Source: Kitasatospora sp. NBC_01266 (GTDB lineage: Bacteria > Actinomycetota > Actinomycetes > Streptomycetales > Streptomycetaceae). From it: a stretch of 64,000 nt of DNA. The stretch is from NCBI RefSeq assembly GCF_036242395.1, contig NZ_CP108458.1, positions 4,836,001 through 4,900,000 on the forward strand, read 5' to 3'. Made by a program: the position numbers and the translations under genes. Shown one piece after another: positions 31,661 through 41,648 of this stretch. The notes beneath the pieces were generated by a model. It was given only the letters and a program-made list of their open reading frames with translations, ran no database searches and was not told the origin of the DNA. Every line of letters starts with the position of its first letter. Positions within the stretch are counted from its first letter, which is position 1.

Positions 31661-32060
31661 GTGCCCCTCCCGCGTCACCCCTGCGAGCGAGGGCCTCTAT
31701 CACGTCAACATGAAGCCGTGAGATTTGCCAAGATCGCTGCATAGTTGATATAGCGAAGCCCCTCTGACCAGCCGCTTCGCCGACAAAAATGACTGTTTGC
31801 GATCACCTGGGTCCGTTGCGTTCATATCTTGCGACTCCCCGCCGTGGCTACCGGTCCGCGAGGTGTCGTAGATCACAAAGATCCCGTCGGACCGCGTGTC
31901 GCAGATCACAAGCGGACGGGCATAGGATGCGCTCGATCCGGGCTTTGTGAACTGCCTCACATGGGGTGGATCTCAGGAACCGGATCACCGGATCACCCCA
32001 CAGTGACCCGGCATATCCGATCTGCAGTCAAGGACGACCGGACGGAGGGAGCGAGGGCGG
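31661..32060 (+). promoter_or_regulatory. Long upstream regulatory region of the nuo operon
   Basis: No gene is supported here. The region is AT-rich for this DNA. Visible elements, in order, are a stem-loop gcgaagc/gcttcgc (31753-31780), a direct repeat gtgtcg(t/c)agatcacaa at 31863-31878 and 31896-31911 (33-bp period, about three helical turns), a promoter-like gcataggatgcg with -10 TAGGAT (31923-31928), and a Rex-like site (31945-31962). A transcript from the TAGGAT would carry a leader of about 125 nt. Confidence 0.6.
31945..31962 (+). promoter_or_regulatory. Rex-like (ROP) operator before nuoA
   Basis: ttgtgaactgcctcacat matches the inverted repeat TTGTGAA-N4-TTCACAA fully in the left half and at 5 of 7 positions in the right. 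Rex is the NADH/NAD+-sensing repressor of respiratory genes in streptomycetes. The site lies 17 nt downstream of the putative -10, a good position for repression. Confidence 0.7.
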
Positions 32061-32420
32061 ATGAATGCCTACGCGCCGATCCTCGTACTCGGTGCCATCG
32101 CGGCGGCGTTCGCGGTCGGCTCCGTCGCGATGGCTTCGCTGACCGGCCCGAAGCGCTACAACCGGGCCAAGTTGGAAGCCTACGAGTGCGGTATCGAACC
32201 GACCCCGCAGCCGCTGGGCGGCGGGCGGTTCCCGATCAAGTACTACCTGACGGCGATGCTCTTCATCGTCTTCGACATCGAGATCGTCTTCCTCTACCCG
32301 TGGGCGGTCAGCTTCGACGCCCTGGGGATCTTCGGGCTGGTCGAGATGCTCCTGTTCATCGCCACCGTCTTCGTCGCCTACGCCTACGTCTGGCGGCGCG
32401 GCGGCCTGGAGTGGGACTGA
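32061..32420 (+). CDS. nuoA: NADH-quinone oxidoreductase subunit A
   Basis: A 119-aa membrane subunit of complex I with three TM helices. Family motifs are KLEAYECGIEPTPQPLGGG (the Cys-bearing loop that moves during the active/deactive transition in complex I) and FDIEIVFLYPWAV in TM2. It is the first gene of the complete nuoA-N operon. A 111-nt gap separates it from nuoB, the largest gap in the operon. Confidence 0.95.
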   Translation: MNAYAPILVLGAIAAAFAVGSVAMASLTGPKRYNRAKLEAYECGIEPTPQPLGGGRFPIKYYLTAMLFIVFDIEIVFLYPWAVSFDALGIFGLVEMLLFIATVFVAYAYVWRRGGLEWD

Positions 32421-32531
32421 CAGGAGTGGTGTGACAAGCGGGGTCAGCCCGACGAGCGGGACCAGCGCGACACCCGGCACCAACAGCGCTGCGATCAGCC
32501 GGATTTGAGGCCACTGAGAGGGATGGGGTAG

Positions 32532-33082
<551 letters not shown>

Positions 33083-33086
<4 letters not shown>

Positions 33087-33787
33087 GCGACAACACTCCC
33101 ATTCCGAACGGCCGGTCCGAGCTCCCGGTCGAGGTGGTCGGCAAGCGCCAGGGCATGTTCGGCGCCCAGGGCAGCGGCGACACCTCCGGCTTCGGCGGCC
33201 TGGCCGCCGCCATCGTGCTGCCCGCGCCGGCCGAACGCCCGTACGGCGGCTGGTTCGACGAGGTGGCCGACGAGCTGGAGGGCGCGCTGGAGGAGCAGGG
33301 CCTGACGCCGGCCGCCGTGATCGAGAAGACCGTGGTCGACCGGGGCGAACTGACCTTCCAGATCGCCCGCGAGCACCTAGTGCAGACTGTGCGGACGCTG
33401 CGCGACGACCCGGCGCTGCGCTTCGAACTCTGCCTCGGGGTCAGCGGCGTGCACTATCCGAGCGAGGCGGGCCGCGAGCTGCACGCCGTCTACCACCTGC
33501 GCTCGATCACCCACACCCGGCTGATCCGGCTCGAGGTCACCGCGCCGGACAGTGACCCGCGGATCCCCTCGGTGGTCAGCGTCTACCCGACCAACGACTG
33601 GCACGAGCGCGAGACCTACGACTTCTTCGGGATCGTCTTCGAGGGCCACCCGGCGCTGACCCGGATCATGATGCCGGACGACTGGCTGGGCCACCCGCAG
33701 CGCAAGGACTACCCGCTCGGCGGCATCCCCGTCGAGTACAAGGGCGCCCAGATCCCGGCACCCGACCAGCGGAGGTCGTACTCCTGA
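33083..33787 (+). CDS. nuoC: NADH-quinone oxidoreductase subunit C
   Basis: A 234-aa 30-kDa-type subunit, separate from NuoD (in E. coli the two are fused). An N-terminal extension of about 60 residues, Gly-rich, precedes the conserved domain. Signature elements are VVSVYPTNDWHERETYDFFG and LGHPQRKDYPLGG near the C terminus. It overlaps nuoB and nuoD by 4 and 1 nt. Confidence 0.95.
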
Positions 33788-35115
33788 TGAGCAGCACCGA
33801 ATACGAGGCGGGAGCGCGCGAGACCACCGAGGGCCGGGTCTTCACCGTCACCGGTGGCGACTGGGGCGAGGTGGTCGAGGCGGTCGCCCGCGCCGACGAC
33901 GAACGCATCATCGTCAACATGGGTCCGCAACACCCCTCCACCCACGGGGTGTTGCGCCTGATCCTGGAGATCGACGGGGAGACGGTGACCGAAGCCCGGT
34001 GCGGCATCGGCTACCTGCACACCGGCATCGAGAAGAACATGGAGTTCCGCTCCTGGGTGCAGGGCACCACCTTCGTGACCCGGATGGATTACCTCACCCC
34101 GCTCTTCAACGAGACCGCCTACTGCCTGGCGGTGGAGAAGCTGCTCGGCATCACCGACCAGATCCCGGACCGGGCCACCGTGATCCGGGTGCTGATGATG
34201 GAGCTGAACCGGATCTCCTCGCACCTGGTCTGCCTGGCCACCGGCGGTATGGAGATCGGCTCCACCACGCTGATGATCTACGGCTTCCGGGACCGCGAAC
34301 TCATCCTGGACATCTTCGAGTTGGTCACCGGCCTGCGGATGAACCACGCCTACGTGCGCCCCGGCGGCCTGGCCCAGGACCTGCCGCCGGGCGCGGTCGA
34401 CCAGATCCGCGAGGCGGTGAAGCTGTTCCGCACCCGGATGCACGAGTACGACAAACTGGCCACCGGCAACCCGGTCTTCAAGGCCCGGCTGGTCGACGTC
34501 GGCCACCTCGACCTGGCCGGCTGCCTGGCGCTGGGCGCCACCGGGCCGATCCTGCGGGCCACCGGGCTGCCGCAGGACCTGCGCAAGTCGGATCCCTACT
34601 GCGGTTACCAGGACTACGAGTTCGACGTCGCGGTGGCCGACACCGCGGACTCCTTCGGGCGGTTCCTGATCCGCCTGGAGGAGATGAGGCAGTCGCTGCG
34701 GATCGTCGAGCAGTGCCTGGACCGGCTCAAGCCCGGACCGGTGATGGTGGCCGACAAGAAGATCGCCTGGCCGGCCCAACTGGCCATCGGCCCGGACGGG
34801 ATGGGCAACTCGCTGGACCACATCCGGAAGATCATGGGCACCTCGATGGAGGCCCTGATCCACCACTTCAAGCTGGTCACCGAGGGCTTCCGGGTCCCGG
34901 TCGGCCAGGCGTACGCGGCGGTCGAGTCGCCCAAGGGCGAACTCGGCGTGCACGTGGTGAGCGACGGCGGCACCCGCCCGTACCGGGTGCACTTCCGGGA
35001 CCCGTCGTTCACCAATCTGCAGTCGATGGCGGCGATGTGCGAGGGCGGCCAAGTCGCCGACGTGATCGTGGCGGTGGCCGGGATCGACCCGGTGATGGGA
35101 GGCGTGGACCGGTGA
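33787..35115 (+). CDS. nuoD: NADH-quinone oxidoreductase subunit D
   Basis: A 442-aa 49-kDa-type subunit that forms the quinone pocket with NuoB. MGPQHPSTHGVLRLILEIDG contains the conserved HPSTHG loop whose His binds the quinone headgroup. GYLHTGIEKNMEFRSW and GSEPYRVHFRDPS-type C-terminal sequence (here GGTRPYRVHFRDPSF) are present. The start overlaps the nuoC stop (TGATG). Confidence 0.96.
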   Translation: MSSTEYEAGARETTEGRVFTVTGGDWGEVVEAVARADDERIIVNMGPQHPSTHGVLRLILEIDGETVTEARCGIGYLHTGIEKNMEFRSWVQGTTFVTRMDYLTPLFNETAYCLAVEKLLGITDQIPDRATVIRVLMMELNRISSHLVCLATGGMEIGSTTLMIYGFRDRELILDIFELVTGLRMNHAYVRPGGLAQDLPPGAVDQIREAVKLFRTRMHEYDKLATGNPVFKARLVDVGHLDLAGCLALGATGPILRATGLPQDLRKSDPYCGYQDYEFDVAVADTADSFGRFLIRLEEMRQSLRIVEQCLDRLKPGPVMVADKKIAWPAQLAIGPDGMGNSLDHIRKIMGTSMEALIHHFKLVTEGFRVPVGQAYAAVESPKGELGVHVVSDGGTRPYRVHFRDPSFTNLQSMAAMCEGGQVADVIVAVAGIDPVMGGVDR

Positions 35116-35852
35116 CCAGCACTGAACTCGGCCTGCCGGCGCTGCCGGCCAAGCCGTACCCACCCGAGGTGCACCAGCGCCTCGCCGCGGACGCGAAGGA
35201 GCTGATCGGCCGCTACCCGCAGTCCCGTTCCGCGCTGCTGCCGCTGCTGCACCTGGTCCAGGCCGAGGAGGGCCACGTCAGCAGCACCGGAATCCGGTTC
35301 TGCGCCGAGCAGTTGGAGCTGACCACCGCCGAGGTCACGGCGGTCGCCACCTTCTACACGATGTACCGGCGCCGGCCCGCCGGCGAGTACCACGTGGGGG
35401 TGTGCACCAACACGCTCTGCGCGGTGCTCGGCGGCGACCAGATCTTCGAGGAGCTCCAGGAGCACCTCGGGATCGGCAACAACGAGACCACCGAGGACGG
35501 GAAGCTCTCGATCGAGCACATCGAGTGCAACGCGGCCTGCGACTACGCGCCGGTGGTGATGGTCAACTGGGAGTTCTTCGACAACCAGACCCCGCAGAGC
35601 GCCAAGCAACTGGTCGACGACCTGCGGGCGGGCGCCGAGGTGCGCCCCACCCGGGGCGCCAGGCTCTGCTCGTTCAAGGAGACGGCCAGGATCCTGGCCG
35701 GTTTCCCGGACGCCCGCGAGGGCGCCAACGAGGAGTCCGGCGCGGGCGGCGCCCCGTCGCTGGCCGGACTGCGGCTGGCCAAGGGCGAGTCGCTGCCGGG
35801 CACCCCGGGCGCCCGCGTGGTCTCCCCCCGAGGAGAAGGGACGGAGGCGTGA
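35112..35852 (+). CDS. nuoE: NADH-quinone oxidoreductase subunit E
   Basis: A 246-aa 24-kDa-type subunit with a thioredoxin-like [2Fe-2S] domain (N1a). Ligands are C98 and C103 (CTNTLC), and C139 and C143 (CNAACD). The N-terminal helical domain is normal. The C terminus carries a roughly 60-residue extension (about residues 190-246, rich in Gly, Ala and Glu) beyond the E. coli-type length. GTG 35112 overlaps the nuoD stop. Confidence 0.95.
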   Translation: MTSTELGLPALPAKPYPPEVHQRLAADAKELIGRYPQSRSALLPLLHLVQAEEGHVSSTGIRFCAEQLELTTAEVTAVATFYTMYRRRPAGEYHVGVCTNTLCAVLGGDQIFEELQEHLGIGNNETTEDGKLSIEHIECNAACDYAPVVMVNWEFFDNQTPQSAKQLVDDLRAGAEVRPTRGARLCSFKETARILAGFPDAREGANEESGAGGAPSLAGLRLAKGESLPGTPGARVVSPRGEGTEA

Positions 35853-37216
35853 TGACCGCCACCGAGCCGGCCGAGAAGCTGCTCAGCCCCGTGCTCTCGG
35901 CCTCCTGGGGCGACCCGAGGCCCTGGTCGCTGGAGACCTACCACCGCCACGACGGCTACCAGGGCCTGCGCAAGGCCCTGGCGATGGACCCCGACGCGCT
36001 GATCGCCCTGGTCAAGGAGTCCGGCCTGCGCGGCCGCGGCGGCGCCGGCTTCCCGACCGGGATGAAGTGGCAGTTCATCCCGCAGAACGACGGCAAGCCG
36101 CACTACCTGGTGGTCAACGCCGACGAGTCGGAGCCCGGGACCTGCAAGGACATCCCGCTGCTCTTCGCCAACCCGCACGCGCTGATCGAGGGCATGGTGA
36201 TCGCCTGCTACGCGATCCGCTGCGACCACGCCTTCATCTACCTGCGCGGCGAGGTGGTGCCGGTGCTGCGCCGGCTGCACGCGGCCGTCGCCGAGGCGTA
36301 CGAGGGGGGCTACCTGGGCCGGGACATCCTCGGTTCCGGGGTCGACCTGGACATCACCGTGCACGCCGGCGCCGGCGCCTACATCTGCGGCGAGGAGACG
36401 GCGCTGCTCGACTCGCTGGAGGGCCGGCGCGGCCAACCGCGCCTGCGCCCGCCGTTCCCGGCCGTCGCGGGCCTGTACGCCTGTCCGACGGTGGTCAACA
36501 ACGTCGAGTCGATCGCCTCGGTGCCCGCGATCCTGGCTCGGGGCAAGGAGTGGTTCACCTCGCTGGGCACCGAGAAGTCGCCCGGCTTCACCCTCTACTC
36601 GCTCTCCGGGCACGTCACCAACCCCGGACAGTACGAGGCACCGCTGGGTGTGACGTTGCGTCAGCTGCTCGAGATCAGCGGCGGGGTGCGGGCCGGGCAC
36701 CGGCTCAAGTTCTGGACCCCGGGCGGCAGTTCGACGCCGATGTTCACCGACCAGCAGCTCGACGTGCCGCTCGACTACGAAGGCGTGGGCGCGGCCGGCT
36801 CGATGCTCGGCACCAAGGCGCTGCAGATCTTCGACGAGACCACCTGCGTGGTCCGCGCGGTCACCCGGTGGACCGAGTTCTACGCCCACGAGTCCTGCGG
36901 CAAGTGCACCCCGTGCCGCGAAGGGACCTACTGGCTGGTCCAGTTGCTCAAGCGGATCGAGGCCGGCGCGGGCGAGGCCGGTGACCTGGAGAAGCTGCTG
37001 GACATCGCCGACAACATCAACGGCAAGTCCTTCTGCGCGCTCGGCGACGGCGCGGCCAGCCCGATCGCCTCCTCGCTGCAGCACTTCCGCGCCGAGTACG
37101 AGCAGCATCTGGCCGAGCGCCGCTGCCCGTTCGACCCGGCCGCCGCCACCGTCTGGGCCGACGCCAAGCCGGCCAAGACCCCCCAGCCCGCCACCGAGAG
37201 GGAGGTGCACGCGTGA
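35852..37216 (+). CDS. nuoF: NADH-quinone oxidoreductase subunit F (NADH- and FMN-binding)
   Basis: A 454-aa 51-kDa-type subunit. The FMN/NADH region is RGRGGAGFPTGMKW, then NADESEPGTCKD and GAGAYICGEETALLDSLEG. The N3 [4Fe-4S] ligands are C349-x2-C352-x2-C355 (SCGKCTPCREG) plus a Cys in GKSFCALGDG. It accepts hydride from NADH and passes electrons into the chain. The start codon abuts the nuoE stop (TGATG). Confidence 0.96.
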   Translation: MTATEPAEKLLSPVLSASWGDPRPWSLETYHRHDGYQGLRKALAMDPDALIALVKESGLRGRGGAGFPTGMKWQFIPQNDGKPHYLVVNADESEPGTCKDIPLLFANPHALIEGMVIACYAIRCDHAFIYLRGEVVPVLRRLHAAVAEAYEGGYLGRDILGSGVDLDITVHAGAGAYICGEETALLDSLEGRRGQPRLRPPFPAVAGLYACPTVVNNVESIASVPAILARGKEWFTSLGTEKSPGFTLYSLSGHVTNPGQYEAPLGVTLRQLLEISGGVRAGHRLKFWTPGGSSTPMFTDQQLDVPLDYEGVGAAGSMLGTKALQIFDETTCVVRAVTRWTEFYAHESCGKCTPCREGTYWLVQLLKRIEAGAGEAGDLEKLLDIADNINGKSFCALGDGAASPIASSLQHFRAEYEQHLAERRCPFDPAAATVWADAKPAKTPQPATEREVHA

Positions 37217-39675
37217 CCGTCACAGACCCACCCACGGCCCCGGCCAAGCCCGCCGTCGACCTCGTCACGCTCACCATCGACGGCGTCGAAGTCCAGGTCC
37301 CCAAGGGCACCTTGGTGATCCGGGCGGCCGAGCGGATCGGCACCCAGGTGCCCCGGTTCTGCGACCACCCGCTGCTCGACCCGGTCGGCGCCTGCCGGCA
37401 GTGCATCGTGGAGATCGAGGGCCAGCGCAAGCCGGTCGCCTCCTGCACCATCCCGGTCGCCGAGGGCATGGTGGTCCGCACCCAGCTCAGCTCGCCGGTC
37501 GCCGAGAAGGCGCAGCGCGGCGTGATGGAGCTGCTGCTGATCAACCACCCGCTGGACTGCCCGGTCTGCGACAAGGGCGGCGAGTGCCCGCTGCAGAACC
37601 AGGCGATGTCCACCGGCGGCGCCGACTCCCGCTTCGATGGCATGAAGCGGACCTACCAGAAGCCGATCCCGATCAGCAGCCAGGTGCTGCTGGACCGCGA
37701 GCGCTGCGTGCTCTGCGCCCGCTGCACCCGCTTCTCCCAGCAGATCGCCGGTGACCCGTTCATCGAGTTGCTGGAGCGCGGGGCGCTGGAGCAGGTCGGC
37801 ACCGGGGCGGGCGACGACTTCGCCTCGTACTTCTCCGGCAACACCATCCAGATCTGCCCGGTCGGCGCGCTCACCTCGGCCGCCTACCGGTTCCGCTCCC
37901 GCCCGTTCGACCTGGTCTCCTCGCCCAGCGTCTGCGAGCACTGCTCCTCGGGCTGCGCGCAGCGCACCGACCACCGGCGCGGCAAGGTGCTGCGGCGCCT
38001 GGCCGGCGAGGACCCGGAGGTCAACGAGGAGTGGAACTGCGACAAGGGCCGGTTCGCCTTCCGCTACGCCCAGCAGCGCGACCGGCTGGCCAGTCCGCTG
38101 GTGCGCGACCAGGCCACCGGTGAGCTGGTGACCACCTCCTGGCCGCAGGCGCTGGCCGCCGCCGCCGAGGGCCTGACCGGCTCGCGCACGGCGGTGCTGA
38201 CCGGCGGCCGGGTGACGGTCGAGGACGCCTACGGCTACGCCAAGTTCGCCCGGGTGGTGCTCGGCACCAACGACGTGGACTTCCGGGCCCGTCCGCACAG
38301 CGGCGAGGAGGCGGACTTCCTGGCCGTCGCGATCGCGGGTCACGGTGTGGACCTGGACCAGCAGGGCGTGACGTACGCGGCGCTGGAGGCCGCACCGACC
38401 GTGCTGCTCGCGGGCTTCGAGCCCGAGGAGGAGTCGCCGATCGTCTTCCTGCGGCTGCGCAAGGCGAGCAGCAAGGGCCTGAAGGTCTTCGCGATCGCCG
38501 ACCACCGCTCCCGGGGCCTGGGCAAGCTGGGCGGCGCGCTGCTGCCGACCGCCCCCGGCACCGAGGCCGAGTGGCTCGGCGCGCTGGCCGCCGAGGAGCC
38601 GCTGAGCGACGAGGCCGGGCGGGCCGCGGGCCTGCTGCGGCAGCCGGGGGCGGTGATCCTGGTCGGTGAGCGCCTGGCCCAGACGGCCGGCGCGCTGACC
38701 TCGGCGCTGCGCCTGGCGCATGCCACCGGCGCCCGGCTGGCCTGGATCCCGCGCCGGGCCGGCGAGCGCGGCGCGCTGGAGGCCGGTGCGCTGCCGGGCC
38801 TGCTGCCCGGCGGCCGTCCGGTCACCGTGCCGGCCGCCCGGGCCGAGGCCGCCGCCGCCTGGGGGGTGGCCGAACTGCCCGCCCGGCTGGGGCGCGACAC
38901 CGGCCAGATCCTGGCCGCCGCCGCGCACGGCGACCTGGACGCGCTGGTGATCGGCGGCGTCGACCCCGACGACCTACCCGATCCGCAGCTCGCCGAGGAG
39001 GCGCTGACCCGGGTCGGCTTCGTGGTCTCGCTGGAGCTTCGGCCCTCGGCGGTCACCCAACACGCCGACGTGGTGCTTCCGGTGGCCGCGGTCGCCGAGA
39101 AGGCCGGCACCTTCCTGGACTGGGAGGGCCGGGTCCGCCTCTTCGAGGCGGCACTGAAGCCCGACCAGCTGATGGGCCGTCATCTGAACACCGACGTGCG
39201 GGTGCTGAACATGCTGGCGGACGCGCTCGGCCACGACCTGGGACTGCCCGACGTGCGGGCCGCCCGGCGCGAGCTTGACGCCTTCACCCCGTGGACCGGC
39301 GACCGCCCGGCCGCGCCGGCCGGGCACCCGGCTCCGCTGCCCCGGCCCGCCACCGGACAGGCGGTGCTGGCCGGTTGGCGGCTGCTGCTGGACCGGGGCA
39401 GCCTCCAGCAGGGCGACGAGCACCTGGCCGGCACCCGGCACCGGGCGGTGGCCCGGCTCTCGCCCGGCACTGCCGCGGAGATCGGCGCGAGCGGGGGCCG
39501 GCTGCGGGTCAGCGGGCCGGCCGGCTCGCTGGTGCTGCCGCTGGAGATCACCGCGGAGATGCCGGAACGCACCGTCTGGCTGCCGCTCAATTCCGCCGGC
39601 TCCGGTGTCCACCGCACGCTCGGCACCACGGTCGGCCACCTGGTCACCATCGCCCCGGCAGGAGGGGAGGAGTAA
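37213..39675 (+). CDS. nuoG: NADH-quinone oxidoreductase subunit G
   Basis: An 820-aa 75-kDa-type subunit. The N-terminal [2Fe-2S] domain has CDHPLLDPVGACRQC. The His-ligated cluster is HPLDCPVCDKGGECPLQ. The ferredoxin-like motif is CVLCARCTR, with CPVGAL as its distal partner. An extra CEHCSSGC...NCDKGRF set matches the N7 cluster retained in some bacteria. The molybdopterin-oxidoreductase-like domain that follows is catalytically inactive in this family. GTG 37213 overlaps nuoF by 4 nt. Confidence 0.95.
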   Translation: MTVTDPPTAPAKPAVDLVTLTIDGVEVQVPKGTLVIRAAERIGTQVPRFCDHPLLDPVGACRQCIVEIEGQRKPVASCTIPVAEGMVVRTQLSSPVAEKAQRGVMELLLINHPLDCPVCDKGGECPLQNQAMSTGGADSRFDGMKRTYQKPIPISSQVLLDRERCVLCARCTRFSQQIAGDPFIELLERGALEQVGTGAGDDFASYFSGNTIQICPVGALTSAAYRFRSRPFDLVSSPSVCEHCSSGCAQRTDHRRGKVLRRLAGEDPEVNEEWNCDKGRFAFRYAQQRDRLASPLVRDQATGELVTTSWPQALAAAAEGLTGSRTAVLTGGRVTVEDAYGYAKFARVVLGTNDVDFRARPHSGEEADFLAVAIAGHGVDLDQQGVTYAALEAAPTVLLAGFEPEEESPIVFLRLRKASSKGLKVFAIADHRSRGLGKLGGALLPTAPGTEAEWLGALAAEEPLSDEAGRAAGLLRQPGAVILVGERLAQTAGALTSALRLAHATGARLAWIPRRAGERGALEAGALPGLLPGGRPVTVPAARAEAAAAWGVAELPARLGRDTGQILAAAAHGDLDALVIGGVDPDDLPDPQLAEEALTRVGFVVSLELRPSAVTQHADVVLPVAAVAEKAGTFLDWEGRVRLFEAALKPDQLMGRHLNTDVRVLNMLADALGHDLGLPDVRAARRELDAFTPWTGDRPAAPAGHPAPLPRPATGQAVLAGWRLLLDRGSLQQGDEHLAGTRHRAVARLSPGTAAEIGASGGRLRVSGPAGSLVLPLEITAEMPERTVWLPLNSAGSGVHRTLGTTVGHLVTIAPAGGEE

Positions 39676-41060
39676 TGGCGCACTGGACATACGCCGCCGG
39701 TCACCAGGCTTACGCCGCCGGCTACCAGACGCTCGGCTTCTTCGGGCGTGACCCGTGGTGGCTGGTCGTCATCAAGGCGCTCTTCTGCTTCGCCTTCCTG
39801 CTGATCACCGTGCTGGTCTCGATCGTCTGGGAGCGCAAGGTCGTCGCCTGGATGCAGCTGCGGATCGGCCCCAACCGGCACGGCCCCTGGGGCATGCTGC
39901 AGTCGCTGGCCGACGGCGTGAAGCTCGCCCTCAAGGAGGACCTGGTGGTCTCCGGGGCGGACAAGGTGGTCTACATCCTGGCCCCCGTGGTCTGCGCGAT
40001 CCCGGCCTTCATGGCGATCGCGGTGATCCCGTTCGGCCCGGCCGACAACGAGATCTCGATCTTCGGCACCCGCACCCCGATGCAGCTGACCGACCTGCCG
40101 GTGGCCCTGCTCTACATCCTGGCCACCGCCTCGATCGGGATCTACGGCATCGTGCTGGCGGGCTGGTCCTCCGGTTCCACCTACCCGCTGCTCGGCGGGG
40201 TGCGCTCGGCGGCCCAGATGATCTCCTACGAGATCGCGATGGGGCTCTCGTTCGCGGCGGTCTTCATCTACTCCGGGTCGATGTCGACCTCGCAGATCGT
40301 CGACTCGCAGCAGTCCACCTGGTTCGCGGTGCTGCTGCCGGTCTCGTTCATCGTCTACATCATCGCGATGGTCGGTGAGACCAACCGGGCGCCGTTCGAC
40401 CTGCCGGAGGCCGAGGGCGAGCTGGTCGGCGGCTTCAACACCGAGTACAGCTCGCTGAAGTTCGCGATGTTCATGCTGGCCGAGTACGTCAACATGGTGA
40501 CCGTCTCGGCGGTCGCGAGCACGCTCTTCCTGGGCGGCTGGCGGGCCCCGTGGCCGATCTCCACCTTCTGGGCCGGCGCCAACCACGGCTGGTGGCCGCT
40601 GCTCTGGATCATCATCAAGATCCAGCTGCTGCTCTTCTTCTTCATCTGGCTGCGCGGCACGCTGCCCCGGCTGCGCTACGACCAGTTCATGAAGCTCGGC
40701 TGGAAGGTGCTGATCCCGGTCTCGCTGGTCTGGCTGGTGATGGTGGCCAGTGTCCGGGCGCTGCGCAACGACGGTCAGGGCTTCGGCCAGGTGGTGCTCT
40801 ACGTGGGCGCCCCGGTGGCCGCGGTGCTGCTGCTCTCGCTGCTCTGGGACGCCTTCCGGCACAAGGAGCAGCCGCAGCAGCTCGAGCCACCGGCCGAGTT
40901 CGACCCGATGGCCGGCGGCTACCCCGTTCCACCGCTGCCCGGCCAGCACCTGCCCCCGGTGCCGCGTCGGCGCAGCCGGGTGCCGCAGGCCGCCCCGCCG
41001 AAGCCGTTGGAAGACGCGCTGAACGGCGCCAACGGCGCCAACCATTGCGAAGGGAGCTGA
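39675..41060 (+). CDS. nuoH: NADH-quinone oxidoreductase subunit H
   Basis: A 461-aa eight-TM subunit linking the quinone site to the proton channels. RIGPNRHGPWGMLQSLADG and ETNRAPFDLPEAEGELVGG are the family signatures, the latter supplying quinone-channel Glu residues. The C terminus extends about 70 residues past the last TM as a Pro-rich, basic tail (VPPLPGQHLPPVPRRRSR). The start overlaps the nuoG stop (TAATG). Confidence 0.96.
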   Translation: MAHWTYAAGHQAYAAGYQTLGFFGRDPWWLVVIKALFCFAFLLITVLVSIVWERKVVAWMQLRIGPNRHGPWGMLQSLADGVKLALKEDLVVSGADKVVYILAPVVCAIPAFMAIAVIPFGPADNEISIFGTRTPMQLTDLPVALLYILATASIGIYGIVLAGWSSGSTYPLLGGVRSAAQMISYEIAMGLSFAAVFIYSGSMSTSQIVDSQQSTWFAVLLPVSFIVYIIAMVGETNRAPFDLPEAEGELVGGFNTEYSSLKFAMFMLAEYVNMVTVSAVASTLFLGGWRAPWPISTFWAGANHGWWPLLWIIIKIQLLLFFFIWLRGTLPRLRYDQFMKLGWKVLIPVSLVWLVMVASVRALRNDGQGFGQVVLYVGAPVAAVLLLSLLWDAFRHKEQPQQLEPPAEFDPMAGGYPVPPLPGQHLPPVPRRRSRVPQAAPPKPLEDALNGANGANHCEGS

Positions 41061-41066
41061 ACCGAG

Positions 41067-41648
41067 ATGCCAGAGTCCGACGACAAGCCGTCGCTGCTGG
41101 GCCCGGCCGCAGGCTTCGGCGTGACCTTCACGGCCATGTTCAAGAAGCGGCTGACCGAGCAGTACCCGGAGCAGAAGAAGCCCACCGCCCCCCGGTTCCA
41201 CGGCCGCCACCAGCTCAACCGCCACCCCGACGGCCTGGAGAAGTGCGTCGGCTGCGAGTTGTGCGCCTGGGCCTGCCCGGCGGACGCGATCTACGTGGAG
41301 GGCGCCGACAACACCGAGGAGGAGCGCTACTCCCCGGGTGAGCGGTACGGCGCTGTCTACCAGATCAACTACGCCCGCTGCATCCTCTGCGGGCTGTGCA
41401 TCGAGGCCTGCCCGACCCGCGCGCTGACCATGACCAACGAGTACGAGCTGGCCGACTCCTCGCGGGCCGACCTGATCTTCACCAAGGAGCAGCTGCTGGC
41501 CGGCCTGACCGAGGGCATGGTCGCGCCGCCGCACGAGATGTACCCGGGGACCGAGGAGGGCGCGTACTACCGCGGCGAGGTCACCCACGCCGCGCCCGGC
41601 ACGCCCACCCAGGAGCGGCACGACAACGGCACGGAGGTGACCGCATGA
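41067..41648 (+). CDS. nuoI: NADH-quinone oxidoreductase subunit I
   Basis: A 193-aa ferredoxin-like subunit with two [4Fe-4S] centres (N6a/N6b). The motifs are C60-x2-C63-x2-C66-x3-C70 (CVGCELCAWACP) and C105-x2-C108-x2-C111-x3-C115 (CILCGLCIEACP). It carries electrons from NuoG to NuoB. Spacing to nuoH is 6 nt; its stop overlaps nuoJ. Confidence 0.96.
   Translation: MPESDDKPSLLGPAAGFGVTFTAMFKKRLTEQYPEQKKPTAPRFHGRHQLNRHPDGLEKCVGCELCAWACPADAIYVEGADNTEEERYSPGERYGAVYQINYARCILCGLCIEACPTRALTMTNEYELADSSRADLIFTKEQLLAGLTEGMVAPPHEMYPGTEEGAYYRGEVTHAAPGTPTQERHDNGTEVTA

Noticed and set aside
31700..31960. An 86-codon minus-strand frame in the nuo upstream region
   Set aside because: It covers the promoter, repeats and Rex site, has no ribosome binding site and no recognisable sequence.
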